From positions 1 to 20,464 of the forward strand of contig JALGWK010000005.1 of assembly GCA_025774205.1 (NCBI GenBank): 20,464 bases of DNA, given 5' to 3'. The translations under genes and the position numbers were made by a program. Shown here piece after piece: positions 7,203-14,482 of this stretch (positions within the stretch are counted from its first letter, which is position 1; each line of letters begins with the position of its first letter). The notes under the pieces were generated by a model. That model had not been told where the DNA came from, searched no databases, and saw only the letters and a program-made list of their open reading frames with translations. Origin of the DNA: a bacterium. GTDB taxonomy: Bacteria; Blakebacterota; Blakebacteria; Blakebacterales; Blakebacteraceae.

Positions 7203-7364
7203 ATGCATAAGTGGATCTGCATGGCGTGTGACTACATCTACGACCCGGAAGCCGGCGATCCTGACAGCGGCATCCCCCCCGGAACACCCTTTGAAGATAT
7301 CCCCGCTGACTGGATCTGTCCCAACTGCGGGGTCGGCAAGGACCTCTTCGAACCGTATGGTTGA
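7203..7364 (+). CDS. Rubredoxin
   Basis: A 53-residue one-iron electron carrier, the normal length for the family. The four Fe-ligating cysteines form two CxxC knuckles: [12 protein letters not shown] near residues 5-8 and [11 protein letters not shown] near 38-41. The spacer contains the family-typical sequence [19 protein letters not shown]. Cytosolic; it shuttles single electrons, normally from an NAD(P)H:rubredoxin oxidoreductase to an acceptor protein. Its stop (7362-7364) is followed by only two bases before the ATG of the flavodiiron protein, so the pair is translated together, and the flavodiiron protein is the evident electron acceptor. An inverted repeat and candidate promoter lie upstream. 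No dedicated rubredoxin reductase gene is in the window. Confidence 0.96.
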   Translation: MHKWICMACDYIYDPEAGDPDSGIPPGTPFEDIPADWICPNCGVGKDLFEPYG

Positions 7365-7366
7365 TC

Positions 7367-8551
7367 ATGAATCCACGCAGAATCCGTGACAACATCTGGG
7401 CGGTCGGGACGATCGACTGGGATCGGCGGCTCTTCGACGATCTCATTCCCCTTCCGGAAGGCACGAGTTACAACTCCTACCTGTTGAAGGGGAGTGAGAA
7501 GACCGCGCTGATCGACGGCGTCGATCCGGCGGTCGAGCAGGTTCTGCTCGACAACCTCCGTTCGCTGGGCGTCGAGAAACTCGACTACATCATCTCGAAC
7601 CACGCTGAGCAGGATCACTCCGGCGCGATCCCGGCGGTTCTCGAGGCCTGGCCGGAATCGATGGTGGTGACCAATCCCCGGTGCGCGGGGATGCTGACCG
7701 ATCACCTGCACCTCCCGGAGGAACGGTTCATCCTGAAGGATGACGGAGAGACCCTCTCTCTCGGCGACTGGACCCTCCAGTTCTTCCTGGCCCCATTCGT
7801 ACACTGGCCCGAAACCCAGTTCACCTGGCTCACCGAGGAGAAGATCCTCTTCACGGGTGATTTCCTCGGCTCCCATCAGGCCACCAGCGATCTCTTCGTG
7901 AGGGATGAAGCCGGCACGCTCTTCGGCGCCAAGCGGTACTACGCCGAGATCATGATGCCCTACCGGAAGAAGTTCCCGAAATACCTCGACCGTATCGACG
8001 GACTGGCGCCCGAGATCATCGCCACCACGCACGGTCCGATCTACGACCGGCCCGCCTCCATTCTCGAGGCCTACCGGGAGTGGTCTTCCGACGAAGTGAA
8101 GAACGAAGCGGTGGTGGCCTACGTCTCGATGCACGACACCACCGCGAAGATGGCCGGCCACCTCATCAACGCGCTCATCGACCGGGGTGTGCGCGTGAAG
8201 GTCCACAACCTGACCGGGGTCGACGTGGGGGAACTGGCCATAGACCTGGTCGACGCCGCCACGGTCGTCTGGGCCTCACCGATCGTCGGCGTCGGGCCGC
8301 ACCCCAACGCCGCCTATGCCGCCTTCCTGGCGAATGTCCTGAAACCGAAGGTGAAGTACACTGCTGTCATCGGCTCCTACGGCTGGGGCGGGAAGATGGT
8401 GGAGCAGCTGCTCGGCCTGCTCAAGAACCTCAAGGTCGAAGTACTCGATCCGGTGATGGTCAAGGGCTTCCCCCGGGAGGAGGATTTCGCCTCGCTCGAC
8501 GGTCTGGCCGATACGATCGCCGGGAAACACCGGGCAGAGGGACTGCTCTGA
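7367..8551 (+). CDS. fprA: Flavodiiron protein (class A, FprA-type O2/NO reductase)
   Basis: A 394-residue protein made of an N-terminal metallo-beta-lactamase domain with a diiron site and a C-terminal flavodoxin domain. Diiron ligands are visible: His79, Glu81, Asp83 and His84 in SNHAEQDHSG, His146 in FVHWPETQF, Asp165 in FTGDFLGSH, and His222 in TTHGPIYDRP. The flavodoxin part starts near residue 248 with the FMN phosphate loop SMHDTTAKMA (254-263) and continues through ASPIVGVGPHP and IGSYGWGG. It has no C-terminal rubredoxin or flavin-reductase extension, so it is class A and takes electrons from the rubredoxin encoded immediately upstream. It reduces O2 to water and/or NO to N2O in the cytosol. 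ATG 7367 is preferred over the TTG at 7361, which overlaps the rubredoxin stop. Confidence 0.95.
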   Translation: MNPRRIRDNIWAVGTIDWDRRLFDDLIPLPEGTSYNSYLLKGSEKTALIDGVDPAVEQVLLDNLRSLGVEKLDYIISNHAEQDHSGAIPAVLEAWPESMVVTNPRCAGMLTDHLHLPEERFILKDDGETLSLGDWTLQFFLAPFVHWPETQFTWLTEEKILFTGDFLGSHQATSDLFVRDEAGTLFGAKRYYAEIMMPYRKKFPKYLDRIDGLAPEIIATTHGPIYDRPASILEAYREWSSDEVKNEAVVAYVSMHDTTAKMAGHLINALIDRGVRVKVHNLTGVDVGELAIDLVDAATVVWASPIVGVGPHPNAAYAAFLANVLKPKVKYTAVIGSYGWGGKMVEQLLGLLKNLKVEVLDPVMVKGFPREEDFASLDGLADTIAGKHRAEGLL

Positions 8552-8594
8552 CACCATCCGGCTTCCCCGAACCCCCGATTCACTGAACAGAAAT

Positions 8595-8619
8595 CCGGCG
8601 GATGATACCGGCGGATGAT
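8595..8619. repeat. 12-bp tandem direct repeat between convergent genes
   Basis: CCGGCGGATGAT occurs twice (8595-8606 and 8608-8619), separated by one A, giving a 13-nt period. It lies in the 86-nt gap between the 3' ends of the flavodiiron gene and the NapG-like gene. There is no further copy and no strong terminator hairpin in this gap. Confidence 0.5.
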
Positions 8620-8637
8620 CCCTGCTGAGGGTGTCAG

Positions 8638-9396
8638 TTAATAGGGGAGTCCGCTGCCGGTACCCAGCAGGAACTGGTTGTCCGGGTTCCTCGTTTCGCC
8701 CCCGCTGACCACTCGGATCGCCGCCGGATCGTTCACCGGGCACCGTTCCTCACAGATGCCGCAGCCGATGCACAGTTCGGCGTCCACGTACGGCTGCTGC
8801 AGCACCTTCTCGACTCCATTGTGGTCGATCACCGTCACTTCGCGGAACCAGATCGCCTTCCTGGGTGTCGGACAGTGTTCCTCGCAGACGATACACTCGA
8901 CGTCGTAGACCCACGGGAGGCAGCGGTTCCGGTCGACCCAGGCAGTGCCGATGTGAGTTTCCTTCTTCTCCTCCAGCGTGATTTCCTTGATCGCTCCGGT
9001 GGGACAGACCTGACCGCAGAGGGAACAGTTGTATTCGCAGTAGGCGGTCGCGAAGAAGAGGAAGGGGGTCCAGAGACCGGCCAGCCCGGCCTCCGAGGTG
9101 GTCGGATGGATGGCGTTGGTGGGGCAGACCTTCATGCACTCGCCGCAGCGGATGCACTTCCGGAGGAAATCATCCTCCCCCAGCGAGCCGGGGGGGCGGA
9201 TCAACCAGGGATTCCAGGTATGACCCTGCACGAAGGGTGAGACCTCGAGCAGCATGGTGGCCGCCACGCCCGAGCCGGCCGCGGTGAGGAAGGATCGCCT
9301 GCTGACCGCGGTCTTCGGCAGTCTCTTCCTCTTCCGGCGTCGGAACCGGCTGCGGAACCAACCCTCTTTCCGGTCTCCTCCCTTATTCCGCAACAT
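8638..9396 (-). CDS. NapG/MauM-like Tat-exported polyferredoxin
   Basis: A 252-residue iron-sulfur protein. A twin-arginine signal is visible at residues 32-37 (SRRSFL) with a following hydrophobic stretch TAAGSGVAATMLL, behind an unusually long and basic 30-residue lead. Four cysteine clusters follow: Cys81/84/87/91 (CIRCGECMKVCP), Cys124/127/131 with nearby Cys120 (CSLCGQVCP), Cys168/171/175 with nearby Cys159 (CIVCEEHCP) and Cys209/212/215/219 (CIGCGICEERCP). These can hold up to four [4Fe-4S] centres and resemble NapG/MauM. It would act on the outer face of the inner membrane, receiving electrons from or passing them to the NapH-like membrane protein. Its ATG overlaps the upstream gene by 14 nt, showing tight coupling. 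No nap or mau structural gene is nearby. Confidence 0.88.
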   Translation of the reverse strand: MLRNKGGDRKEGWFRSRFRRRKRKRLPKTAVSRRSFLTAAGSGVAATMLLEVSPFVQGHTWNPWLIRPPGSLGEDDFLRKCIRCGECMKVCPTNAIHPTTSEAGLAGLWTPFLFFATAYCEYNCSLCGQVCPTGAIKEITLEEKKETHIGTAWVDRNRCLPWVYDVECIVCEEHCPTPRKAIWFREVTVIDHNGVEKVLQQPYVDAELCIGCGICEERCPVNDPAAIRVVSGGETRNPDNQFLLGTGSGLPY

Positions 9397-10375
9397 CGGC
9401 CGTCACCTTCTTCCTGAACTTTGCCTTCGGGGGCAGAGGCGGCACGATAACCGTCCTCTTCCCGAACCACTTCCATCGGAACGAGATCGCGCCTGCCGGA
9501 CACTGCTCCCGGCAGTTGAAACAGGCGAAACACTCCTGCTGTTTCCACTCCCCGCTCAGATGGGGATCACAGGACCCGTGGCAGTAAGGGACGCACAGAT
9601 TGCAGTCGATGCAGGCCTCGGGATCGTTGTACACCTCCAGCCGGGAGACCTTCGAGCAGTAGCCGAGAAGCGCGCCGAGGGGACAGATGAACTTGCACCA
9701 GAAGCGGAACCTCACCAGGGCGAAAACCGCCAGGGTGGTGAAGAAGAGCCCGACCAGGACCCCGCCCCGGAACGAGATCGGCTCATAGGGAAGAGCGTTG
9801 TTGAGCAGGAAGGAGTAGATCGGCTCCGAGATCAGGGTGATCCTGACCGGCCCGATACCGGGGTTCCAGTTGTAAAGCCAGGTGAAGAGCTGCTCGGCGC
9901 CCCACGCGAACGCCGGATAGATGGTCGTGGCCATGGTGCGATAGAAGAGGGGGATGGGGTCGAAGAGCCCCACCAGATTGAGGCCGCTCGCCGCCGCTGT
10001 GAGCAGCCCGATGAGCAGGAGGTACTTGCTCTTCTGCCACTTCGACCACTGGCCGGTACGGATCTGCTCCTTCAGGGAGTCGCCGCGGAAGGAACTGATC
10101 AGGTTGAAGGTCGTCCCCAGCGGACAGACCCAGCCGCAGAAGACCCGGCCGAGAAGCAGGGTAAGCGCCACGGTAATGAGTGCCAGCAGCATGCCCGGGA
10201 GGATGGTGCCGGAGGAGATGAAGGTGGAGAGCAGGACGAGAGGGTCTATCTGGAGGAAGAACCTGGCCAGCGGTCCGTGATCGTTCTCCCCCACCAGGGT
10301 CGTGCCGAGGAAGAGCACGATGAAGAGCCCGAGGAAGAAGATCTGCGATGCGCGGCGCCAGTTGACGATGCTCAT
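9383..10375 (-). CDS. NapH-like membrane 4Fe-4S protein
   Basis: A 330-residue integral membrane iron-sulfur protein. Hydrophobic segments occur at about residues 10-27, 45-80, 118-140 and 205-225. The membrane-loop cysteine motifs typical of the NapH/CcoG/RdxA superfamily are present (FCGWVCPLGT and the related WCKFICPLGALLG), followed by two ferredoxin clusters, CIDCNLCVPYCHGSCDP and CFACFNCREQCP. By family knowledge such proteins pass electrons between quinol and extracytoplasmic Fe-S partners. It lies between the DUF362 gene (60-nt gap upstream) and the NapG-like gene (14-nt overlap downstream), so it is probably the membrane anchor of a three-protein module. The ATG at 10375 has only a weak AGGGA ribosome site. 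No heme-binding pattern was noticed. Confidence 0.88.
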   Translation of the reverse strand: MSIVNWRRASQIFFLGLFIVLFLGTTLVGENDHGPLARFFLQIDPLVLLSTFISSGTILPGMLLALITVALTLLLGRVFCGWVCPLGTTFNLISSFRGDSLKEQIRTGQWSKWQKSKYLLLIGLLTAAASGLNLVGLFDPIPLFYRTMATTIYPAFAWGAEQLFTWLYNWNPGIGPVRITLISEPIYSFLLNNALPYEPISFRGGVLVGLFFTTLAVFALVRFRFWCKFICPLGALLGYCSKVSRLEVYNDPEACIDCNLCVPYCHGSCDPHLSGEWKQQECFACFNCREQCPAGAISFRWKWFGKRTVIVPPLPPKAKFRKKVTADVAE

Positions 10376-10435
10376 AGTCCCTGGTGTCCCTTCACATGAC
10401 GGACGTCGGCACGGAGAGTGCCGCCGGACCCGACA

Positions 10436-11362
10436 CTACACCTCGGTCCGGACCGGGTCGAGACTTTCGTAATCGACCGTGCCCAGTCCAAGGGCCGCCC
10501 CGGCTATGGTGGTGTCGATCCGGCTGGCGTCCAGGCCAAAGAGAGTGGCCCCGAAGGCCTCGATGGCGACGGTATCGGTCCCGGCCACAACGGTATCGCG
10601 GCGTTCCACATCATCGATGCTGCCGCCGGTCGGGCCGTTGGCGATCAGCACCCGGACCGCGTCGAGGACGACCAGGTCGGAGGGCACGAACTTCGCCACG
10701 TCGGCCATCGCCGGTCCGAGGTTCTGGTGGATCCGGTTCCGTTCCCCGCCGATCACACCCATCAGGTTCTTGATAGTGAGGGTGAGACCGGTGAGGTTGT
10801 GGTGCTTGGCAATGGGGACGTTGATCCGCTTGTCGCATTCCACGTAATCGACGTACATCGGCCAGCGTCTGAGGTTCTCACCGCCGATATCCATCTCCCG
10901 GAACTTGCGGCGATCCATGAAGAATACGTCGGCTCCCTCTGCTTCCGCGGCGGCCTGGATCCCGCTACGGAGGAAGGTACGCCGCTGGTCGTTGCAGGGA
11001 TAATCGGAGACCTTCACCTTGCCGGCGCCCGCGTCGAAACAGAGACGAACCAGGGTGGCTACCACATCGGGATTGGTGCAGGCCGCCTGCGCGGGCATCT
11101 TGTCCCAGCCGATATTCGGTTTGACGAAGACTGTATCACCCCGGTCGACGAACCGCCCCATTCCGCCCAGGTCCCTGATCGAGGCCTCCGTGAGGCGGAT
11201 CGCTTCTTCCCTGATCGCCTCCTCACCCTCTTCCGGATTCCGGTAGGTCGCGATCGACATGGCTGGTGAGCCCTGCAGCCCGGGAAAGGGCATGATACTG
11301 TACGCGGCCGTTCCCAGAGCGGCTCTCTCGATGAACGATCTTCGTGTGCAACGCGGCACCAT
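10436..11362 (-). CDS. DUF362 family protein with Tat signal
   Basis: A 308-residue DUF362-family protein of unknown biochemical role. The N-terminus has a twin-arginine motif (CTRRSFIERAALGTAAYSI, residues 5-23), indicating folded export. Family-typical stretches include DTVFVKPNIGWD, a PDVVATLVRLCFDAGAGKVKVSDYP region, the central INVPIAKHHNLTGLTLTIKN with NLMGVIGG, and a C-terminal VVAGTDTVAIEAFGATLFG. It has no ferredoxin domain of its own; the Fe-S clusters are supplied by the two neighbours downstream. The start at 11362 is chosen because GGGGAGG (plus-strand 11368-11374) lies 5 nt ahead of it. The longer frame to 11446 would bury the Tat motif about 30 residues in. It is the first gene of a probable operon running to 8638. 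Confidence 0.85.
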   Translation of the reverse strand: MVPRCTRRSFIERAALGTAAYSIMPFPGLQGSPAMSIATYRNPEEGEEAIREEAIRLTEASIRDLGGMGRFVDRGDTVFVKPNIGWDKMPAQAACTNPDVVATLVRLCFDAGAGKVKVSDYPCNDQRRTFLRSGIQAAAEAEGADVFFMDRRKFREMDIGGENLRRWPMYVDYVECDKRINVPIAKHHNLTGLTLTIKNLMGVIGGERNRIHQNLGPAMADVAKFVPSDLVVLDAVRVLIANGPTGGSIDDVERRDTVVAGTDTVAIEAFGATLFGLDASRIDTTIAGAALGLGTVDYESLDPVRTEV

Positions 11363-11367
11363 CTCAT

Positions 11368-11374
11368 CCTCCCC
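11368..11374 (-). promoter_or_regulatory. Ribosome binding site deciding the DUF362 start
   Basis: GGGGAGG on the minus strand lies 5 nt before the ATG at 11362. It supports this start, which places the twin-arginine motif at the extreme N-terminus, over an upstream in-frame start at 11446. Confidence 0.7.
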
Positions 11375-11530
11375 GTTCTCTGGAGATCTCCCCCAACGAT
11401 TCCACTGGCACTCCTTACTATAGTGAAAACTGCCCCGCCGTGACATTCAAAGGGGGACCGATTGATCCCCGGCGGTGGCTCGCGGTTCAAAGGTGCTGAA
11501 ACGACAGCCTCCAGGCTGTATCTTGAGACC

Positions 11531-13564
11531 ATGTCCGAGAAACGGCTCAAAAAGCATTTAAATCTGACCGCCACCTTCTCGTTCAGTATCGGGCCGATGC
11601 TCAGTTCGGGCGTCTTCCTCCTCCCGGCCTTGGTATTCAGCGAGATCGGTCCGGCGGCGATCCTGGTCTACCTGATCGCCGGCCTGCTCCTGATCCCGTC
11701 CCTGCTCTGCCAGGCTGAGCTGGCAACGGCGATGCCTAGGGCGGGCGGGACCTACTACTTCCTCGACCGCAGTCTCGGACCGCTGGTGGGGACCGTCGCC
11801 GGGGCGGGGACCTGGCTCGCGCTGACATTCAAGAGTGCCTTCGATCTGGTCGGGCTCGGCGCCTACCTGGTCCTCTTCCTCGATCTGCCGATCAAGCCGG
11901 TCGGGGTCGCGCTCTGCATCCTTTTCGCCGGGCTCAGCATCAGCGGCGTGAAGTACGTCGCCCGGATACAGGTCGTGCTCGTCAGCGTGGTGCTGGCCCT
12001 GACGGGATTCTTTATCGTCAAGGGACTCTCCTGGACGGAAGCCGCCAACTTCACTCCCTTCTTCGCCGACGTCGGCGGTTCCTTCCTGGGGGCGATCGGC
12101 CTCGTCTTTGTCGGTTTTACCGGTCTGACGAAGGTTGCCAGCGTGGCCGAGGAGATCGATGATCTGGAGCGGAACATCCCCCTGGCGATGATCTATGCCC
12201 TGGGGATAACCACCCTGCTCTACATCCTGGTGATGGTTGTGCTGGTTGGTGTCCTCGACGCCGATACCCTCGGTTCCACCCTGAGCCCGATCGCCATGGG
12301 CGCGAGACAGTTCCTCGGCGAGACCGGCTACATTGTCATGTCGGTCGCCGCGATCGTGGCCTTCATCGCCTCGGCGAACGTTGGACTTACTGCTGCCAGC
12401 CGCTATCCCTTCGCGATGGCCCGGGACCGCCTGGCCCCGGATGTTTTCAGCCGACTGGGGCGGTTCCACACGCCGACGAGCGCGATCGTCGTCACCGCGA
12501 TGCTCATGATCCCCTTCATCCTGATCCTGAGTCCGACTTCGATCGCCAAGCTCGCCGCCGCCTTTCAGCTGATGCTCTTCGGGATGCTGAACCTCGCGGT
12601 CATCGTGATGCGCGAGAGCCATATCGATTCCTACGATCCCGGCTTCTACGCCCGGCCCTATCCGTGGGTTCAGATCATCGGAATTCTCACCTCCCTGATC
12701 CTGATTCCCGCCCTCGGCATGCTGCCGGTTATCGCCTCCACCGTGATCGTCAGCATCACCCTCCTCTGGTACATCCTCTACGCCAGGAAGCGGGTCTCCA
12801 GGTCGAGCGCCCTCCTCCATGTCTTCGAACGGATGGGGCGGGGCGCCTCTCCTCACCTCGACCAGGAACTGCGGCAGATCCTGCGAGAGAAAGGGCTCCG
12901 CAAGGAGGACATGCTCGAGAACAGCATCATCCGGGCCGATATTCTGCATCACTATCCGGGGGAATCGTTCGACGGCCTGCTGGCGAAGGCTTCGGTGGCG
13001 CTGGCGGCCCGCTCCGGCCTGTCAGAGCAGACGATACTGCGGGCGTTACGTGCCTCGAACCGGCTGGGTGAGACACCGATAGGTAACCATATCGCCCTGC
13101 CGCATGCCCGTGTCGCCGGGCTCACCACCCACGAACTGGCGATCATCCACTCGCGGGACGGTCTGCGTATCGAGGGCGCCGAGGAACTTGTTTACGCGCT
13201 CTTCGTGCTGATCGGACCGACCACTGACCCGGGCCGGCACCTGCGGTTCCTGGCCGAACTGGCGAACCGGGCCGATGCGATCGATTTCACCGATATCTGG
13301 AGGGATGTGGAGGAGGGGGCCGCCATCAGGGGATTCTTCCTGAGGTCGGGGGAGGTGGTGGAGGTCGAGCTGCTCAACGCCTCTCTCGAAGGCGTTATGA
13401 TCAGGGACCTGGGACTTCCCCCCGAATGCCTGATTGCCATGATCGTGCGGGAGGGAGGGATGATCGTGCCCCACGGCCAGAGTCGCCTCGTGACGGGGGA
13501 TCTCCTGACGCTCGTCGGGGAATCCCACGCCGTCATGGAGACGATCGACCGGTTCACGCCATGA
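11531..13564 (+). CDS. APC-family amino acid permease fused to PTS EIIA and RCK_C domains
   Basis: A 677-residue membrane protein in three parts. Residues about 1-430 are an amino acid-polyamine-organocation transporter: the first helix has FSFSIGPMLSSGVFLLPA, followed by AELATAMPRAGGTYYFLDRSLG and the conserved FVGFTGLTKVASVAEEI region. Residues about 460-600 are a PTS fructose/nitrogen-type EIIA domain with the phosphoryl-accepting His525 in NHIALPHARV. Residues about 605-677 resemble a TrkA-C (RCK_C) ligand-binding domain (EVELLNASLEGVMIRDLGLP ending in GDLLTLVGE). The cytosolic domains probably regulate transport by phosphorylation and by ligand binding, but this is an inference. The ATG at 11531 begins MSEKRLKKHLNL, right at the first helix, with a weak GAG upstream. 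The longer frame from 11462 adds a non-conserved-looking segment. The 3' end overlaps convergent fabG by 11 nt. Confidence 0.87.
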   Translation: MSEKRLKKHLNLTATFSFSIGPMLSSGVFLLPALVFSEIGPAAILVYLIAGLLLIPSLLCQAELATAMPRAGGTYYFLDRSLGPLVGTVAGAGTWLALTFKSAFDLVGLGAYLVLFLDLPIKPVGVALCILFAGLSISGVKYVARIQVVLVSVVLALTGFFIVKGLSWTEAANFTPFFADVGGSFLGAIGLVFVGFTGLTKVASVAEEIDDLERNIPLAMIYALGITTLLYILVMVVLVGVLDADTLGSTLSPIAMGARQFLGETGYIVMSVAAIVAFIASANVGLTAASRYPFAMARDRLAPDVFSRLGRFHTPTSAIVVTAMLMIPFILILSPTSIAKLAAAFQLMLFGMLNLAVIVMRESHIDSYDPGFYARPYPWVQIIGILTSLILIPALGMLPVIASTVIVSITLLWYILYARKRVSRSSALLHVFERMGRGASPHLDQELRQILREKGLRKEDMLENSIIRADILHHYPGESFDGLLAKASVALAARSGLSEQTILRALRASNRLGETPIGNHIALPHARVAGLTTHELAIIHSRDGLRIEGAEELVYALFVLIGPTTDPGRHLRFLAELANRADAIDFTDIWRDVEEGAAIRGFFLRSGEVVEVELLNASLEGVMIRDLGLPPECLIAMIVREGGMIVPHGQSRLVTGDLLTLVGESHAVMETIDRFTP

Positions 13565-14309
13565 GCATACCACCGTTGACGTGGATGACCTGGCCGGTGA
13601 TATAGGCCGCTTCCTCAGAGATCAGGAATTTCACGGCACCGGCGACATCCTCCGGTGTGCCCGCCCTGGCCAGAGGGATCGTAGTCATGTAGGCCTCCTT
13701 GACCTCTTCGGGCAGAATCGCCGTCATCTCGGTCTCGATATAACCGGGCGCGACCACGTTGGCGGTGATGTTCCGGCTGGCGAACTCTTTGGCGACCGAG
13801 CGGGTGAGTCCGATCATACCGGCCTTCGAGGCGGCGTAATTGGCCTGTCCGGCGTTGCCCTGAATCCCGACCACCGAGGCAATGCTCACGATCCGTCCGT
13901 AGTGCTGTTTCATCATCGTCCGGGCCGCCGCCTGGATGCAGTTGAAGGCGCTCTTGAGGTTGACCGAGAGCACGGCGTCCCAGTCGCCCTCCTTCATACG
14001 CATCAGGAAGTTGTCACGGGTGATCCCGGCATTGTTGATGAGCACATCGATCCGACCGTGCCGCTCCACCACGCCTCCCATGAACTCCTTCACCGCCCCG
14101 TGATCGGAGACGTCGACACGGGCATATTCGGCATGGGCGCCCGCCGCCTCGACCATGCTTACGGTTTCGTCGGCCGATCCGTCTTCGGGCGGATCGAAGT
14201 GGTTGAAAACGATCTGGAGCCCCGGTTCGGCCAGCTCCAGGATGATAGCCCGTCCGATCCCCTTGGAGCCGCCGGTAATGATCGCTACCCGTTCGCCGTT
14301 CTCGCCCAT
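13554..14309 (-). CDS. fabG: 3-oxoacyl-[acyl-carrier-protein] reductase (FabG)
   Basis: A 251-residue classical short-chain dehydrogenase, which reduces 3-oxoacyl-ACP with NADPH in the cytosolic fatty-acid elongation cycle. It shows the cofactor glycine motif TGGSKGIG near the N-terminus, NNAG followed by ITRDNFLMRMKEGDWDAVLSVN, the catalytic Ser in SIASVVG, and YAASKAG with the catalytic Tyr/Lys. VVAPGYIETEMT and the C-terminal TGQVIHVNGGM are FabG-typical. Two ATGs stand in tandem (14312 and 14309); the second is preferred because GGGGGA lies 5 nt before it. Insertion of DPPEDGSADE after the second strand, where NADPH-binding residues usually lie, is slightly longer than usual. It is isolated from other fab genes here and divergent from an ETF-type oxidoreductase. 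Other SDR activities cannot be excluded. Confidence 0.9.
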   Translation of the reverse strand: MGENGERVAIITGGSKGIGRAIILELAEPGLQIVFNHFDPPEDGSADETVSMVEAAGAHAEYARVDVSDHGAVKEFMGGVVERHGRIDVLINNAGITRDNFLMRMKEGDWDAVLSVNLKSAFNCIQAAARTMMKQHYGRIVSIASVVGIQGNAGQANYAASKAGMIGLTRSVAKEFASRNITANVVAPGYIETEMTAILPEEVKEAYMTTIPLARAGTPEDVAGAVKFLISEEAAYITGQVIHVNGGMLMA

Positions 14310-14418
14310 CATATTCCCCCATGCTTCCTGATGACTGGTGCTCGCGTTTCCTCTTCGCATTCTGACCACGGCAGTTTCAGCCCTCGCCGGACATGATACA
14401 AGGGTAAAACCTGTGCGG

Positions 14419-14447
14419 TTGACTATCGCGCGGAGGGCTACGATTAT
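14419..14447 (+). promoter_or_regulatory. Putative sigma70-type promoter of the Fe-S oxidoreductase/alr/ggt/rsgA operon
   Basis: TTGACT (14419-14424, 5 of 6 to the -35 consensus) and GATTAT (14442-14447, 4 of 6 to the -10 consensus) are separated by exactly 17 nt. Transcription would start near 14454, about 30 nt before ATG 14483. Confidence 0.5.
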
Positions 14448-14471
14448 CCCACCGATGCCACCTGAGTCCCT

Positions 14472-14476
14472 GGAGG
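14472..14476 (+). promoter_or_regulatory. Ribosome binding site of the Fe-S oxidoreductase
   Basis: GGAGG lies 6 nt before ATG 14483. It selects that start over the out-of-frame ATG at 14479. Confidence 0.7.
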
Positions 14477-14482
14477 TCATGA

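Noticed and set aside
5794-7464. A 556-codon minus-strand open frame across the M14 and rubredoxin genes
   Set aside because: Long antisense frames are expected in GC-rich codon usage. The plus strand carries complete active-site motifs for M14, rubredoxin and FDP; the antisense translation is Arg/Pro-rich with no recognisable motif.
9254-10399. A 381-codon plus-strand open frame over the NapG/NapH-like genes
   Set aside because: It is charged, low-complexity antisense sequence; the minus strand carries eight cysteine motifs in two coherent proteins.
11417-11450. Possible promoter for the DUF362 operon (TTGAAT and TATAGT on the minus strand)
   Set aside because: The hexamers are 22 nt apart, too far for a sigma70 promoter; only the isolated -10-like TATAGT remains.
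11558-12952. A 464-codon minus-strand open frame over the permease gene
   Set aside because: Its translation is an Asp/Gly/His/Glu-rich mirror of hydrophobic codons, the usual antisense shadow of a membrane protein gene.
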